In this document: piece by piece, positions 7,654 to 15,925 of the stretch
How positions within the stretch are numbered: the stretch's first letter is position 1
How the letters are laid out: every line of letters starts with the position of its first letter
Source: Verrucomicrobiota bacterium
GTDB taxonomy: Bacteria > Chlamydiota > Chlamydiia > Chlamydiales > Rhabdochlamydiaceae
DNA: 33,551 nt
Assembly: GCA_018239725.1 (NCBI GenBank)
Contig: JAFEGU010000387.1
Location: forward strand, 1-33,551
Direction of reading: 5' to 3'
The notes under the pieces: model-generated
The model's input: only the letters and a program-made list of their open reading frames with translations
Databases searched by the model: none
What the model was told of the DNA's origin: nothing
Made by a program: the position numbers and the translations under genes

Positions 7654-8886
7654 TTAACGGTGCTTCTGTCTTTTGGCGATCAGCAAAATCCATGCAAAAA
7701 GCAAAAGCACCGCTGCAATGGGATAGAACAAGTTCACATTCAGATTTCCAAGAACGCTTCCAGCAATCGGAACTAAAACCCATGAAAGGGACATCATCGA
7801 TTGGCTTAAGCCCATCGCCTTTCCTTGGATCGCTTGCGGCGCGGCAATCGATACCAAGTTCAATGCATTGCTTAATGCGAAGGATGCGCCGATAGCCGAT
7901 ACTGCATAGAGCGTTGTAAAGAGGATGAATGTGCTCGCAAAGCTTGACATCACAAGAAACAGGACAGTCCAGGACAACCCGATTAAGCAAGCTGTTTTTG
8001 TCGTATAACGCTTTAAAAGCAGAGGGTTAAGAAAGGAGCCGCCTAAGGTCCATAATAACCCCTGGACAATCAGCCCCCATGAAATGGCCTCTTGCGTGAT
8101 GCGGTACTTTTCAATGGAAAAAACTCCATACCATTGGACCGAAAGCCCCCAGCCAAGCGTCCAAAGAAGGACAACCATAAAATACCGGCGCAAATTAGCT
8201 AGGTGTAGAGCTTGCATGACATTATGGATCCCTTTGATCAGATCCAATTTATGGGTTCCTTTCCTTTTGTGGGTCTCGTGAAACATCGTCTTGATCAAGA
8301 TTAAACTGAACAATGAGAACACTGCGGTCAGATAAAAGGGAAGGGATGGATTGAAGTATGGGGAAATGGTCGGATCTGATAAATACCCTCCGACAAGCAT
8401 TGCGATCGGCCAACTGAACCCCCACACAACAGAGACATAGCCGAAATTGCGCGCCCGTGTTTTCTCGTTCAGACTTAAATCTGCAATCGCAGCAAGGCAG
8501 ATTGATAAATTCCCTGCGCAAAATCCTGAGATCAACCGGCTGATGAACAACCAGATCAGGCTGTGTCCGGCAATTGCAGCTCCCGATAACAGATATCCTA
8601 ATGTAATACCGATGATCGTCAGATAAAACGCCAGTTTCCTTCCAAAGCGGTCTGCAATATCCCCTAGTAAGGGAGCCCCGAAAAATTGAGTGAGGGGAAA
8701 TGCGACAAACAAGAGCCCAAGGATTAAATTTTTTGTCCCAAGGGAAACATCAGAACCGACAATCCCATACACAGGATTCAGGATGAGCGGTGCAAACATG
8801 ACAAAGACAAGTCCAAATCCAAAATTATCTAAACATGCTACAAATAGAACTGAAAAAAGATTTTTTCTCCGATCTTTGAGATTCAT
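7654..8886 (-). CDS. MFS transporter, TetA-like, paralogue 2
   Basis: 410 residues, twelve predicted membrane helices, motif A as GDIADRFGRKLAF. It is collinear with the transporter at 5212-6474 through nearly its whole length, for example shared blocks FAPLILNP.YG.VGSDV.LGTKN and LISGFCAGNLSICLA.IADLS. The ATG at 8886 has GGGAG six bases upstream. The repeated arrangement suggests an ancient duplication, with the kinase gene now lying between the copies, or insertion of the kinase between tandem copies. A transporter supplying the kinase substrate is a reasonable but unproven reading of this context. Confidence 0.9.
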   Translation of the reverse strand: MNLKDRRKNLFSVLFVACLDNFGFGLVFVMFAPLILNPVYGIVGSDVSLGTKNLILGLLFVAFPLTQFFGAPLLGDIADRFGRKLAFYLTIIGITLGYLLSGAAIAGHSLIWLFISRLISGFCAGNLSICLAAIADLSLNEKTRARNFGYVSVVWGFSWPIAMLVGGYLSDPTISPYFNPSLPFYLTAVFSLFSLILIKTMFHETHKRKGTHKLDLIKGIHNVMQALHLANLRRYFMVVLLWTLGWGLSVQWYGVFSIEKYRITQEAISWGLIVQGLLWTLGGSFLNPLLLKRYTTKTACLIGLSWTVLFLVMSSFASTFILFTTLYAVSAIGASFALSNALNLVSIAAPQAIQGKAMGLSQSMMSLSWVLVPIAGSVLGNLNVNLFYPIAAVLLLFAWILLIAKRQKHR

Positions 8887-9082
8887 GTAAAACTCCCACC
8901 ATCTTTGTTAAACTTATAACTAAATGTAGAAGCTATTTAACTCAACACAAAACCATCGAAAGAAACATATACACGAATAAACTTTCATCAAAGAATAATA
9001 TAAAATTATTTATTTTTTTAAGCGCGACTTATTTTAAATCGCCTGCTATCGTTTTACACTCAAAAAAACACAAAATCTATTT
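8887..9082. promoter_or_regulatory. AT-rich divergent promoter region
   Basis: 196 bases between the divergent MFS gene and the large orphan gene, strongly AT-rich, especially 8990-9030 (TAATATAAAATTATTTATTTTTTTAAG). It must hold promoters for both directions. No -35/-10 pair stands out enough to be placed exactly. Confidence 0.4.
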
Positions 9083-12000
9083 ATGGCATTGTTTATTAAA
9101 AGCACTTTATTAGCTCCTCACAAACTCCAGAAACCATTTCAAGCGCTCTCTCAAGAAATTTTGGATATGGACCTCAAGGGAGATCTGTCAGCAGATTCTG
9201 AAATTGACCTATTATGCCAAAAAGTTCATGAATTTGCCCGCTCTGCCATCAATTTTCCTATCAGCAGGTTCCAAGAGAGAGGCACTGAAGAAGATTTCGA
9301 CTCGACATTTTCTGTAACGCCTTCATTTAGAACAACGATGCAGAATTGGGATCGCTTAAGCTCGATTGCTCCTCTGACATCCGAGAACGATCAACTTCTT
9401 CGTTCAAGATATCTGATAGCCTCTTTGCGTTTCCATCAACGGTTGGCTCAATATGACCCAGTCAGCCAAGCGCTTGTCCGTCTGCATCAACGCCGGTTAT
9501 CGCTACCTATCATTGCTCCCATTAATAGCAGACATCAAGTTGCATCATCGACTTCGCTTCTTTCTACAACGTCCACTTCTTTATTTGCATTTAACCCGAT
9601 GAAAGACTTCTCCTTAGTCGACGCATACAATCGTGTCCAACAACTCTTCAGCTCCTGCAATGCAGTCCCCTCTCCCTTTTTATTCTCTGAGTATTGGGAT
9701 CTCTACAGCAAAAATCTAACAGTTGAAGAACAATCGAGATTTCTAACAGCGCTTCTCTACCGTTTTTATCTGCACGACATCGACATCCCTTCAATTAAAG
9801 TGAGCACAACGGTTCATCCGATGGAAGTGTTCTGCTGGCAGACCCTTGCAGAGAACATCTCGGAAGATGCTTTGCTTCACCTCCTCGACCAACTCAGCTT
9901 GGACCAAAACGCCCGTTTAGCCACCCTTGCGTTCGCCCATTATCGAGAAGGCTCCTTTTTTCTTGTTAACGCCCTAGTACGGGCTGGCGATCCCAACTTA
10001 ATTGCATTGATCCGTATCTGTCAAAGAGAACAGCGCGACTGCATCTCAATCGCAAAGCAATTACAGTCCCTTTCCATAATCGATCCATCGAATCTGAATA
10101 TGTTTATCGAAAAGCAGGAGGCTGCCCTCATAGAAAAAGCAGTAGGCCTCGCAAACCGAATGCACAAACTTCTCCCTTTGATCCTTAACCTCTCTGAAAC
10201 AAGAAAAAAGGGATGCCATATGCTGATGAAGCAGTATGGCGCTACCGAGATCTCTTCAGAAGAAAAGGATAGGATCGATTCCCAGTTCTTTGAGGAAGCA
10301 AACGCAATCAGTTCTTTATTTTTCCCTTTCCAAGCCGCCTCTTCGGCATCAGAGATCTGCCTTGGATTTGATCAAACCGATTTTCAACGCCTTCTGAGAA
10401 CTTTTGGATCCAGCCATCTTGTTCTTCCTTCCGGATTTGGGATTGCATCGCAGCTTCCTTTTCTAGAAGGCCTTGATGCGCTGATCAACGTCTATTCCAA
10501 TCCACTTTCCTCCTATAAAGTCCAGTCTTCCGCACTCAATGCTCAACTCTACTACCTATCGAACCTCCTTTCCCATGTTCAAGCCCTTAGATCCCCTTCT
10601 AGCTATGCGGAAGGAGCCTCCACAACAATCTTTAGCTTGTCGACATGCGGAAAAGAACTTTCAAGGTTAAGCTGGCTTCCATCCATGGCCGAAAACCTCA
10701 GTGCCTTTTGCGCCAGCACACGCTCGAACATTCAAGACCATCCCATTTTCGTCTTCGATCAATCGCCGCCTCCTCTTTTTTTGCGCAACCTCGAATATAT
10801 AAACCAACTTAATCTTCGCTATGGAACGAGGATCACCGTCTACTCGAACGAGCAGATTTTGGAACTGTCGAATAGGCTGAACCTTGGACAGCTGATCGAT
10901 ACAACCAAGAAAGAAAAGCTTGGATATGGAGGTGCACGCAATGCTGTCTACATGCTATCGCCGATGCTGAAAAAACTTGATAAGGAAGGGTTAAGAACAC
11001 CTGAAGCTGTTCTTAGCCTTTCTACTAACCATCTGCGCAAGGTCTTTTTACAGACGCTTTCTTCCAACCAGTGGACGATTCATATGGGCGATGACGATGC
11101 GCAAATTCCCTATGCTTACTTCCTTTCCGACCTTCTCCTAGCTGAAAAGCACCATGGAAGCTCATTTGTGAAATGCGGAGAGTTTTTAGGTCGGGACACA
11201 AGCTACATCAATGGCATCCATTTTGACGAACTCTTTGATCTTGAAAAAATCTTAGCCGCTCCTGAGATCCTTTTTGGACAGACTTTTTGGACAAAAGACA
11301 AACGGCGATCGGGGATGTGCGGCGCGTTGCGATCCTTTGGATGGAGCATACTTCCGTTCGGAAGCGAGGAGACCTACAATGCCGAAAAGCTGCAGATTGG
11401 CCCTGATATCCGGCCGAGCGGATTTCATCTTGCAGGGCGCCGCTTTCCATCCACCCCGCTTCCTTCAAGTCCGATCATTGGGATAGCTAACCGATTAAAG
11501 AGCTATCTTCCTTATCTGTTAGAAACGATTCTTGTCGTTGACCTAATCGAACCCTCAAATAAAACCCAACGGACCATCCTGCCATGGAAACAGCGAGGGG
11601 CTAGCGTTCCAACTTTCGACAATCTAGGCTCGGCCTTAACAACCCTTTCTTCGGCAACAACTGAAAAAGCGATGCGTAAGCAGCTGCTTAAGAACTATTG
11701 GGAACAGCATTATCATCCAACTCTGCTCTCCTTATTTCGAAGCTTATCGCTGATTGCAAACCACGACATCAATGGCTCGATCAGCAACTACTTGCATATA
11801 CACCCAAAAGCATCCCATGCAGAATTGGAAGAACTTGAACAATGCCGTATCGTATTCGAAGAGTTCCAAGAAGACTCAGAAGCTTTTTTTCTGTTCAACC
11901 GGACCTTCTTTAGTCAATTTCCCGCCTCGTCTGATTCAGATTCTGATGCATGGATTAACGAAGCTGTAGAACAGCATATTCCGTGGAAATTGCTCCTGTC

Positions 12001-12205
12001 TGCTTGCAAAGAAAAAGTGGAATCTGATCTTGGGAAACCGCTCTCAAACTTTCCGATCACCAGCTCGCTTCTTTTGATGTTAGAAACGATCATCGGCGGA
12101 GAGCTCCAAGAAAGCGTTAGATCCGCTCTGCAACCGGAGCAGGAGTTTGAGCACCATGCAAAAAGGACGTGTCAGGGACTACAAGAATCCCTGGATCGAC
12201 TTTAG
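9083..12205 (+). CDS. Large orphan protein with GT-A glycosyltransferase-like region
   Basis: 1040 residues with no signal peptide or membrane helix. The N-terminal half is mostly helical and Ser/Leu-rich, and I do not recognise it. Residues ~552-800 look like a GT-A glycosyltransferase core: HPIFVFDQS (first strand, ~552), the KLGYGGARNAVY block (~610-622) resembling the GxxxARN nucleotide-sugar segment of GT2 enzymes, and IHMGDDDAQIP with a DDD triplet at ~669-671 as the metal-binding DxD. A further block, RSGMCGALRSFGW, follows. This suggests transfer of a sugar from a nucleotide-sugar donor, with the protein itself either cytosolic or exported by type III secretion. It sits alone between birA/MFS and nifU, where the Chlamydia order has no such gene, and its end overlaps nifU by 89 bases. 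The glycosyltransferase reading is inference from motifs only. Confidence 0.8.
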   Translation: MALFIKSTLLAPHKLQKPFQALSQEILDMDLKGDLSADSEIDLLCQKVHEFARSAINFPISRFQERGTEEDFDSTFSVTPSFRTTMQNWDRLSSIAPLTSENDQLLRSRYLIASLRFHQRLAQYDPVSQALVRLHQRRLSLPIIAPINSRHQVASSTSLLSTTSTSLFAFNPMKDFSLVDAYNRVQQLFSSCNAVPSPFLFSEYWDLYSKNLTVEEQSRFLTALLYRFYLHDIDIPSIKVSTTVHPMEVFCWQTLAENISEDALLHLLDQLSLDQNARLATLAFAHYREGSFFLVNALVRAGDPNLIALIRICQREQRDCISIAKQLQSLSIIDPSNLNMFIEKQEAALIEKAVGLANRMHKLLPLILNLSETRKKGCHMLMKQYGATEISSEEKDRIDSQFFEEANAISSLFFPFQAASSASEICLGFDQTDFQRLLRTFGSSHLVLPSGFGIASQLPFLEGLDALINVYSNPLSSYKVQSSALNAQLYYLSNLLSHVQALRSPSSYAEGASTTIFSLSTCGKELSRLSWLPSMAENLSAFCASTRSNIQDHPIFVFDQSPPPLFLRNLEYINQLNLRYGTRITVYSNEQILELSNRLNLGQLIDTTKKEKLGYGGARNAVYMLSPMLKKLDKEGLRTPEAVLSLSTNHLRKVFLQTLSSNQWTIHMGDDDAQIPYAYFLSDLLLAEKHHGSSFVKCGEFLGRDTSYINGIHFDELFDLEKILAAPEILFGQTFWTKDKRRSGMCGALRSFGWSILPFGSEETYNAEKLQIGPDIRPSGFHLAGRRFPSTPLPSSPIIGIANRLKSYLPYLLETILVVDLIEPSNKTQRTILPWKQRGASVPTFDNLGSALTTLSSATTEKAMRKQLLKNYWEQHYHPTLLSLFRSLSLIANHDINGSISNYLHIHPKASHAELEELEQCRIVFEEFQEDSEAFFLFNRTFFSQFPASSDSDSDAWINEAVEQHIPWKLLLSACKEKVESDLGKPLSNFPITSSLLLMLETIIGGELQESVRSALQPEQEFEHHAKRTCQGLQESLDRL

Positions 12206-12935
12206 CCTTTAAGATCTGCTGGATCGCATCAAGCGTCGAGCCTGTTGCCGAATAGCACGACGTGCAAGCCCCCTGATAAGCGATGATGAGTTCCCGGTCA
12301 TTGACCAGGTTCACAATTTCAATCCCCCCTGCATCAAGCTCGATATAGGGACGGATATCTTTTTGGATCACATCTTCGATGACGGCGATCTTTTGCTCTG
12401 TGCTTAATTCTTTCCATCCAGGATAAGGGCCGTCGCTGATCTGCGAGTCGATGTCAAGCGGCGTTGGAACGTAGGCTTCTGCAAATGGGATATCAAAACA
12501 CTGCTCCGTCGCGTTCTCGATCGCGCCGATGACTAAATTGACATGAGGAAATGTCTCAGGCGGAAACGCATTGATCCCTTCCTTATCGCGTACTTGCCGG
12601 TCCAGAAGCTCTGCCGTTAAGCGCCGAGCTTGGTCATAATTCTTCCTAATCAAAAGCTCGCAGGCAGCCTCCGCAGCACCAATGAGGGCCGACTGGCCGA
12701 ACGCCTGAAATTTGGCATCGGCGATCACCCCGTCGCTTTCATCGACTAGAAGGTACAAGCAGACCGCATTGCCATCAATGCATTGCCCTTCGAGTCCTTT
12801 GACAAGGCGCATCCCCCGCTCTTTTGCACCTTCTGCCGTTATCTGTCCGCAATGGCGGGGATTCTCAATTTTTTGTGCCAACTTCTTGCTGTAGCAGCTC
12901 CATGGAAAAGGGGCTGGTAATTTTTGCGCTGTCAT
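12117..12935 (-). CDS. nifU: NifU-like protein: degenerate IscU domain plus intact Nfu domain
   Basis: 272 residues with an N-terminal IscU/NifU scaffold domain (about 10-150) and a C-terminal Nfu domain (about 180-250). The Nfu domain keeps its CxxC as GACTSCYSATGSTL (Cys224, Cys227), which in the family bridges a 4Fe-4S cluster between two subunits. In the scaffold domain the first cysteine may survive (Cys52, QCIDG), but the second is Gln81 (FQAFGQSA instead of FGCGSA) and the third is Val132 (PHVNL instead of HCSV). A classical three-cysteine scaffold is therefore not possible; Nfu-type cluster carriage still is. The ATG overlaps the nifS stop as ATGA. The 3' end runs 89 bases into the convergent orphan gene. 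Confidence 0.88.
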   Translation of the reverse strand: MTAQKLPAPFPWSCYSKKLAQKIENPRHCGQITAEGAKERGMRLVKGLEGQCIDGNAVCLYLLVDESDGVIADAKFQAFGQSALIGAAEAACELLIRKNYDQARRLTAELLDRQVRDKEGINAFPPETFPHVNLVIGAIENATEQCFDIPFAEAYVPTPLDIDSQISDGPYPGWKELSTEQKIAVIEDVIQKDIRPYIELDAGGIEIVNLVNDRELIIAYQGACTSCYSATGSTLDAIQQILKAKVDPGILVVPDTSFLHGAQTPAPVAERI

Positions 12936-14080
12936 GCATTTTCTCCAAAGACGCCTGCCGAACAGCGCTGCAGCTTGGTTGCGCTCTCCACAATTGCTTG
13001 AATGGCAAAAGCTATCTCTTCTTCTGTTGTTTCATAGGATAGGCTGAAGCTCAATGCGCAATGCGCTAGCATAGGATCCGTTCCGCAAGCTGTCAGAGTA
13101 TGGAACAGCTTTTGCGTTTGCCCTCCGCCCATGGAAGCATAGACCCCTTTTCGATTGAGCAAATAGAGAAGCGCGTCGCTTTCAACGCCTGGAAATGCGA
13201 TCACTGTACAGTTTGGCAGCCTCTCAACTTCTTTAAATAACACCACAGCGTCAGAAAACCCTTTCTTTACTCCCGTTTCAAGCATGTCCCTAAGACGCGC
13301 TGTTTCGAGATTGAGATGATCAAAGTTCCGCGATGCTTCCGAAAGGGCGGCTGCAATCGCAGCAAATCCACCGACATGCAAATTCGCTCCCCCGGCTACA
13401 AACGGGAGAAAGGAGATGCCCTCTTTGACGATGACTCCTCCTGTCCCTTTTGGCGCATGGATAAGAGATCCATCGAATGTTAAGTAATCAACCTTTAAAT
13501 CCTCGAAATGAAAGAAGAGCTTTCCTATGGCTGTGCTTGCATCGACATGCAGACGGATCCCTTTTTGACGGCATACTTCTGCGATATCGGCAAGAGGATG
13601 GACCACTCCGGTCAGGCTATTGGCCCATGAAAAAGAGAGCAGCGACGTCCGCGGCTTGATCGACTCTTCGACCATCTCTTTGGTGATCTGTCCTTGCGCA
13701 TTCACTGGCAAGATTTTTTCCACACAATGAAATTTTTCAAGGCGCTTTAACGACAAAAGGGCAGGAGCGTCTTCAATGTTGATTGTCAGGATGTGGTTTT
13801 TTCCCGATTCCCTGACCTCTTCGATATAATGGGAGAAGAATACAGCATTGACCGCCTCTGCGCCGCTATGGCAAAAATGGAACTGGTCGCCTTTTGCGCC
13901 GCCAAGTTCTTGAACGATCTCATCAATGCTCTTGGCCAAGGAAAAATAAGAATCTTGCCCCATCTGGTGGGGAGCTGTCACCGCACCCCAAGATTCATGA
14001 AAAAAACGGGATTGCGCATCGACGCTGCGAGAGGATGGACGGGAGGCTGTATGATTGTCTAAATAAGCTCGGGATCCCAT
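12932..14080 (-). CDS. nifS: NifS-like class V aminotransferase fold, active site lost
   Basis: 382 residues from ATG 14080, which overlaps the gpmA stop as TAATG; an ATG at 14101 would add seven residues. The fold-type I cysteine-desulfurase pattern is clear: AYLDNHTASRP, HSGAEAVN, RLHVDAS with the pyridine-binding Asp180, and HAPKGTGGVIV. The key residues are changed. The PLP lysine motif SGHKFHAPKG reads DGSLIHAPKG (Ser205, Leu206), the catalytic loop SSGSAC reads SMGGGQ (Gln321 for Cys), the stacking His is Asp104, and the GGxQExxxRxGT segment reads GGANLHVGGFA. The protein cannot be an ordinary PLP desulfurase; a structural partner of the adjacent NifU-like protein is one possibility. 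The gene order gpmA-nifS-nifU matches Chlamydia. Confidence 0.85.
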   Translation of the reverse strand: MGSRAYLDNHTASRPSSRSVDAQSRFFHESWGAVTAPHQMGQDSYFSLAKSIDEIVQELGGAKGDQFHFCHSGAEAVNAVFFSHYIEEVRESGKNHILTINIEDAPALLSLKRLEKFHCVEKILPVNAQGQITKEMVEESIKPRTSLLSFSWANSLTGVVHPLADIAEVCRQKGIRLHVDASTAIGKLFFHFEDLKVDYLTFDGSLIHAPKGTGGVIVKEGISFLPFVAGGANLHVGGFAAIAAALSEASRNFDHLNLETARLRDMLETGVKKGFSDAVVLFKEVERLPNCTVIAFPGVESDALLYLLNRKGVYASMGGGQTQKLFHTLTACGTDPMLAHCALSFSLSYETTEEEIAFAIQAIVESATKLQRCSAGVFGENA

Positions 14081-14769
14081 TATTGCATCTCTTTTTTCCA
14101 TTCGCCGTTAAAGAAGGTATAGATGAGAGGCTCGCCTGTGGCTATTTCCAACGAGACCACTTGCTCTTTGGTCAATTTATCGAGGAACATCACGATCGCC
14201 CTCAAAGAATTTCCATGGGCGGAGATGAAAACGTTCTTACCTTCTTTCAAAAGGGGCATGATCATCTTCTGAAAATAGGGAAGCGCCCTCTCAGCGGTCA
14301 TTGCAAGACTCTCTCCTTCGGGAGGGGCCTGATCGTAGCTGCGGCGCCAGATATGCACCTGCTCGTCTCCAAATTTTTCCCGAGTCTCTTGTTTGTTCAA
14401 GCCTTGCAGCTTGCCATACATCCGCTCATTCAGCTCCCAAGCTTCGTAGACGGGAATGCACGCCTCCAACGTCGCCTCGCTATAAACTTTTGCCCACTCT
14501 CCCAGCTTTCCCTCTTTGGGGTGTTGGATGCAGGGAACCTTTCCGCTTTGGTGGTTGGCCATTGCCAGCATGGCCGTCATCTGCGCGCGGATCAATGAGG
14601 AGACAAAGATGACGTCGATGGGCATATGGGCAATTTTCCTCCCTCCCTCGATCGCTTCCTGGATCCCCTGCCAGCTTAAGGGAATATCGACCCACCCTGT
14701 AAAAAGGTTCAATCGGTTCCACTCAGACTGTCCATGGCGCATCATTATCAATTTTGCCGGCTTGCTCAT
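14080..14769 (-). CDS. gpmA: 2,3-bisphosphoglycerate-dependent phosphoglycerate mutase
   Basis: 229 residues, the usual dPGM length. It interconverts 3- and 2-phosphoglycerate in glycolysis through a phosphohistidine. The catalytic motif MRHGQSEWN (His near residue 11) is followed by LFTGWVDIPLS, and the second histidine lies in FISAHGNSLRAIVMFLD. ELNERMYGKLQGLNK is the family's ELNERxYGxLxG block. The start at 14769 has a GAGGTGG ribosome site. It is the first gene of the coupled gpmA-nifS-nifU set, preceded by a leader with inverted repeats. Confidence 0.95.
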   Translation of the reverse strand: MSKPAKLIMMRHGQSEWNRLNLFTGWVDIPLSWQGIQEAIEGGRKIAHMPIDVIFVSSLIRAQMTAMLAMANHQSGKVPCIQHPKEGKLGEWAKVYSEATLEACIPVYEAWELNERMYGKLQGLNKQETREKFGDEQVHIWRRSYDQAPPEGESLAMTAERALPYFQKMIMPLLKEGKNVFISAHGNSLRAIVMFLDKLTKEQVVSLEIATGEPLIYTFFNGEWKKEMQ

Positions 14770-14798
14770 ACCACCTCGTCTAATTTTTTTTTAAGACA

Positions 14799-14820
14799 GA
14801 GGCAGTTTTGCAACTGCCTC
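14799..14820. repeat. Perfect 9-bp hairpin in the gpmA leader
   Basis: GAGGCAGTT / AACTGCCTC with a TTGC loop, a perfect stem. It is not followed by a T-run in either direction (the T-run at 14784-14792 lies on the wrong side for plus-strand termination), so it looks like a leader hairpin or operator-like site rather than a terminator. Confidence 0.65.
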
Positions 14821-14841
14821 GACAGCAAGAACCTATTTTAC

Positions 14842-14871
14842 AAGAGATGGCTTTAAAGAGCCATTCCTCTT
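14842..14871. repeat. Imperfect hairpin in the gpmA/rluB intergenic region
   Basis: AAGAG-ATGGCT / AGCCAT-TC-CTCTT: eleven paired bases with a two-base bulge and a TTAAAG loop. No T-run follows it on either strand, so its role is unknown. Confidence 0.55.
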
Positions 14872-14930
14872 AATAAAATCAAGGAAAGCACCTTACACCA
14901 GAGCATAAATAATTTTTTATCGCCAGTTTC

Positions 14931-15015
14931 AAGAAAAAAAATAACGGGATAGCAGGATGGCCAGGATAAAGAATTCTTTAATCATCACCATCCTACTATC
15001 CTGTTATTTTTTCTT
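14931..15015. repeat. Long inverted repeat, 28-30-base arms, possible bidirectional terminator
   Basis: The arm at 14931-14960 and the arm at 14988-15015 are reverse complements except for two substitutions (A/G and T/C) and a two-base length difference in the A/T run. Stem core: ATAACGGGATAGCAGGATGG against CCATCCTACTATCCTGTTAT. The arms carry an A-run on the outside left and a T-run on the outside right, the layout of a strong two-way terminator. The 27-base loop itself contains the palindrome AAAGAATTCTTT. Confidence 0.75.
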
Positions 15016-15069
15016 GCTGCACTGCCACCTCATAAAACTAAGGACTTGAGTTATCTTGCCCTTTAAGTT

Positions 15070-15789
15070 ATGATTGTCAGCCTTATGGAAACAAAAAAGA
15101 GATTAAGCAAAGCTTTAGCTGCAGCAGGGATAGCGTCAAGGCGCGCCTGCGAAGAGCTCATTTTCAAAGGCCGCGTTTCAGTGAACGGCGAGGTCACTCT
15201 CGTACCCCAGACTCTCGTTTCTTGGGAAACCGATGAGATCCGCGTCGATGAGAAACTTGTCTCTGGAGAAGAGAAAAAAGCATATTACATTCTCAATAAA
15301 CCTCGAGGCTACATCTGCTCGAATGTCCGCACCGGCCGAAAAAAACTTGTTATCGATCTTTTCGGTTCCGCAAATGCCCGGCTGTTTACAGTTGGACGGC
15401 TGGATCGCGATACGACAGGTCTGCTGATCGTCACTAATGATGGCCATTTCGCTCAAAAAGTGATCCATCCTTCTGCTAACATCGCCAAAGAGTATGTCGT
15501 AAAAACCCTCCAAGAGATCACCGACCAGCACTTGAAAACGATCGCAAAAGGGACATTTATTGAAGGAACCTGGATCAAGCCTGTCCGTGTGCAAAAAGTG
15601 CGCAAGGGCACTGTCAAAGTCATCGTCAAGGAAGGGAAAAAACGGGAAGTCCGCTTGCTTGTGCAAAACGCAGGTCTCGACATCTTAGAACTCTCTCGAG
15701 TCCGGATCGGCGGACTTCGCCTCGGGCCAATTCCTGAAGGGACATTTCGAGAAATGACAGAAGCTGAAAAGCAGATCATCTTCGAATAA
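15070..15789 (+). CDS. rluB: 16S/23S rRNA pseudouridine synthase, RsuA/RluB family
   Basis: 239 residues with an N-terminal S4 RNA-binding domain (RLSKALAAAGIASRRACEEL, then FKGRVSVNGEV) and the RsuA/RluB/RluE catalytic domain. The family's catalytic aspartate lies in VGRLDRDTTGLLIVTNDG, and GKKREVRLL is the other conserved block. The enzyme would isomerise a uridine in the large- or small-subunit rRNA; RluB (23S) is the best guess from length, and the Chlamydia orthologue is named yjbC. The ATG at 15070 or the ATG at 15085 (METKKRLSKA) could be the start; neither has a convincing ribosome site. It is divergent from gpmA, its neighbour in Chlamydia as well. Confidence 0.9.
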   Translation: MIVSLMETKKRLSKALAAAGIASRRACEELIFKGRVSVNGEVTLVPQTLVSWETDEIRVDEKLVSGEEKKAYYILNKPRGYICSNVRTGRKKLVIDLFGSANARLFTVGRLDRDTTGLLIVTNDGHFAQKVIHPSANIAKEYVVKTLQEITDQHLKTIAKGTFIEGTWIKPVRVQKVRKGTVKVIVKEGKKREVRLLVQNAGLDILELSRVRIGGLRLGPIPEGTFREMTEAEKQIIFE

Positions 15790-15925
15790 CAAGACAGTCG
15801 CACAACTCATTTGCCCCGCAAAATCATCGATTTTTCCGGGCAAAGCAGTTATGCAACCGGCTCTAGCATTAAAATTTTCTATAGAGTATCTTGCAAGCTT
15901 GAAATCTGTAAAAAGGGCGGCTTGC

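Larger units (their letters stand above)
14770..15069. other. 300-base gene-free region between divergent gpmA and rluB-type gene
   Basis: No coding sequence is seen here. The region holds three separate inverted repeats (14799-14820, 14842-14871, 14931-15015), described as their own entries. Promoters for gpmA (minus) and the pseudouridine synthase gene (plus) must lie here. Confidence 0.7.

Noticed and set aside
13894-14598. 234-residue plus-strand frame across nifS and gpmA
   Set aside because: Antisense to two well-supported coupled genes; composition is that of a complementary-strand shadow.
14799-14820. Terminator for gpmA or the rluB-type gene
   Set aside because: Strong stem, but no T-run downstream on either strand, and it lies upstream of both genes.
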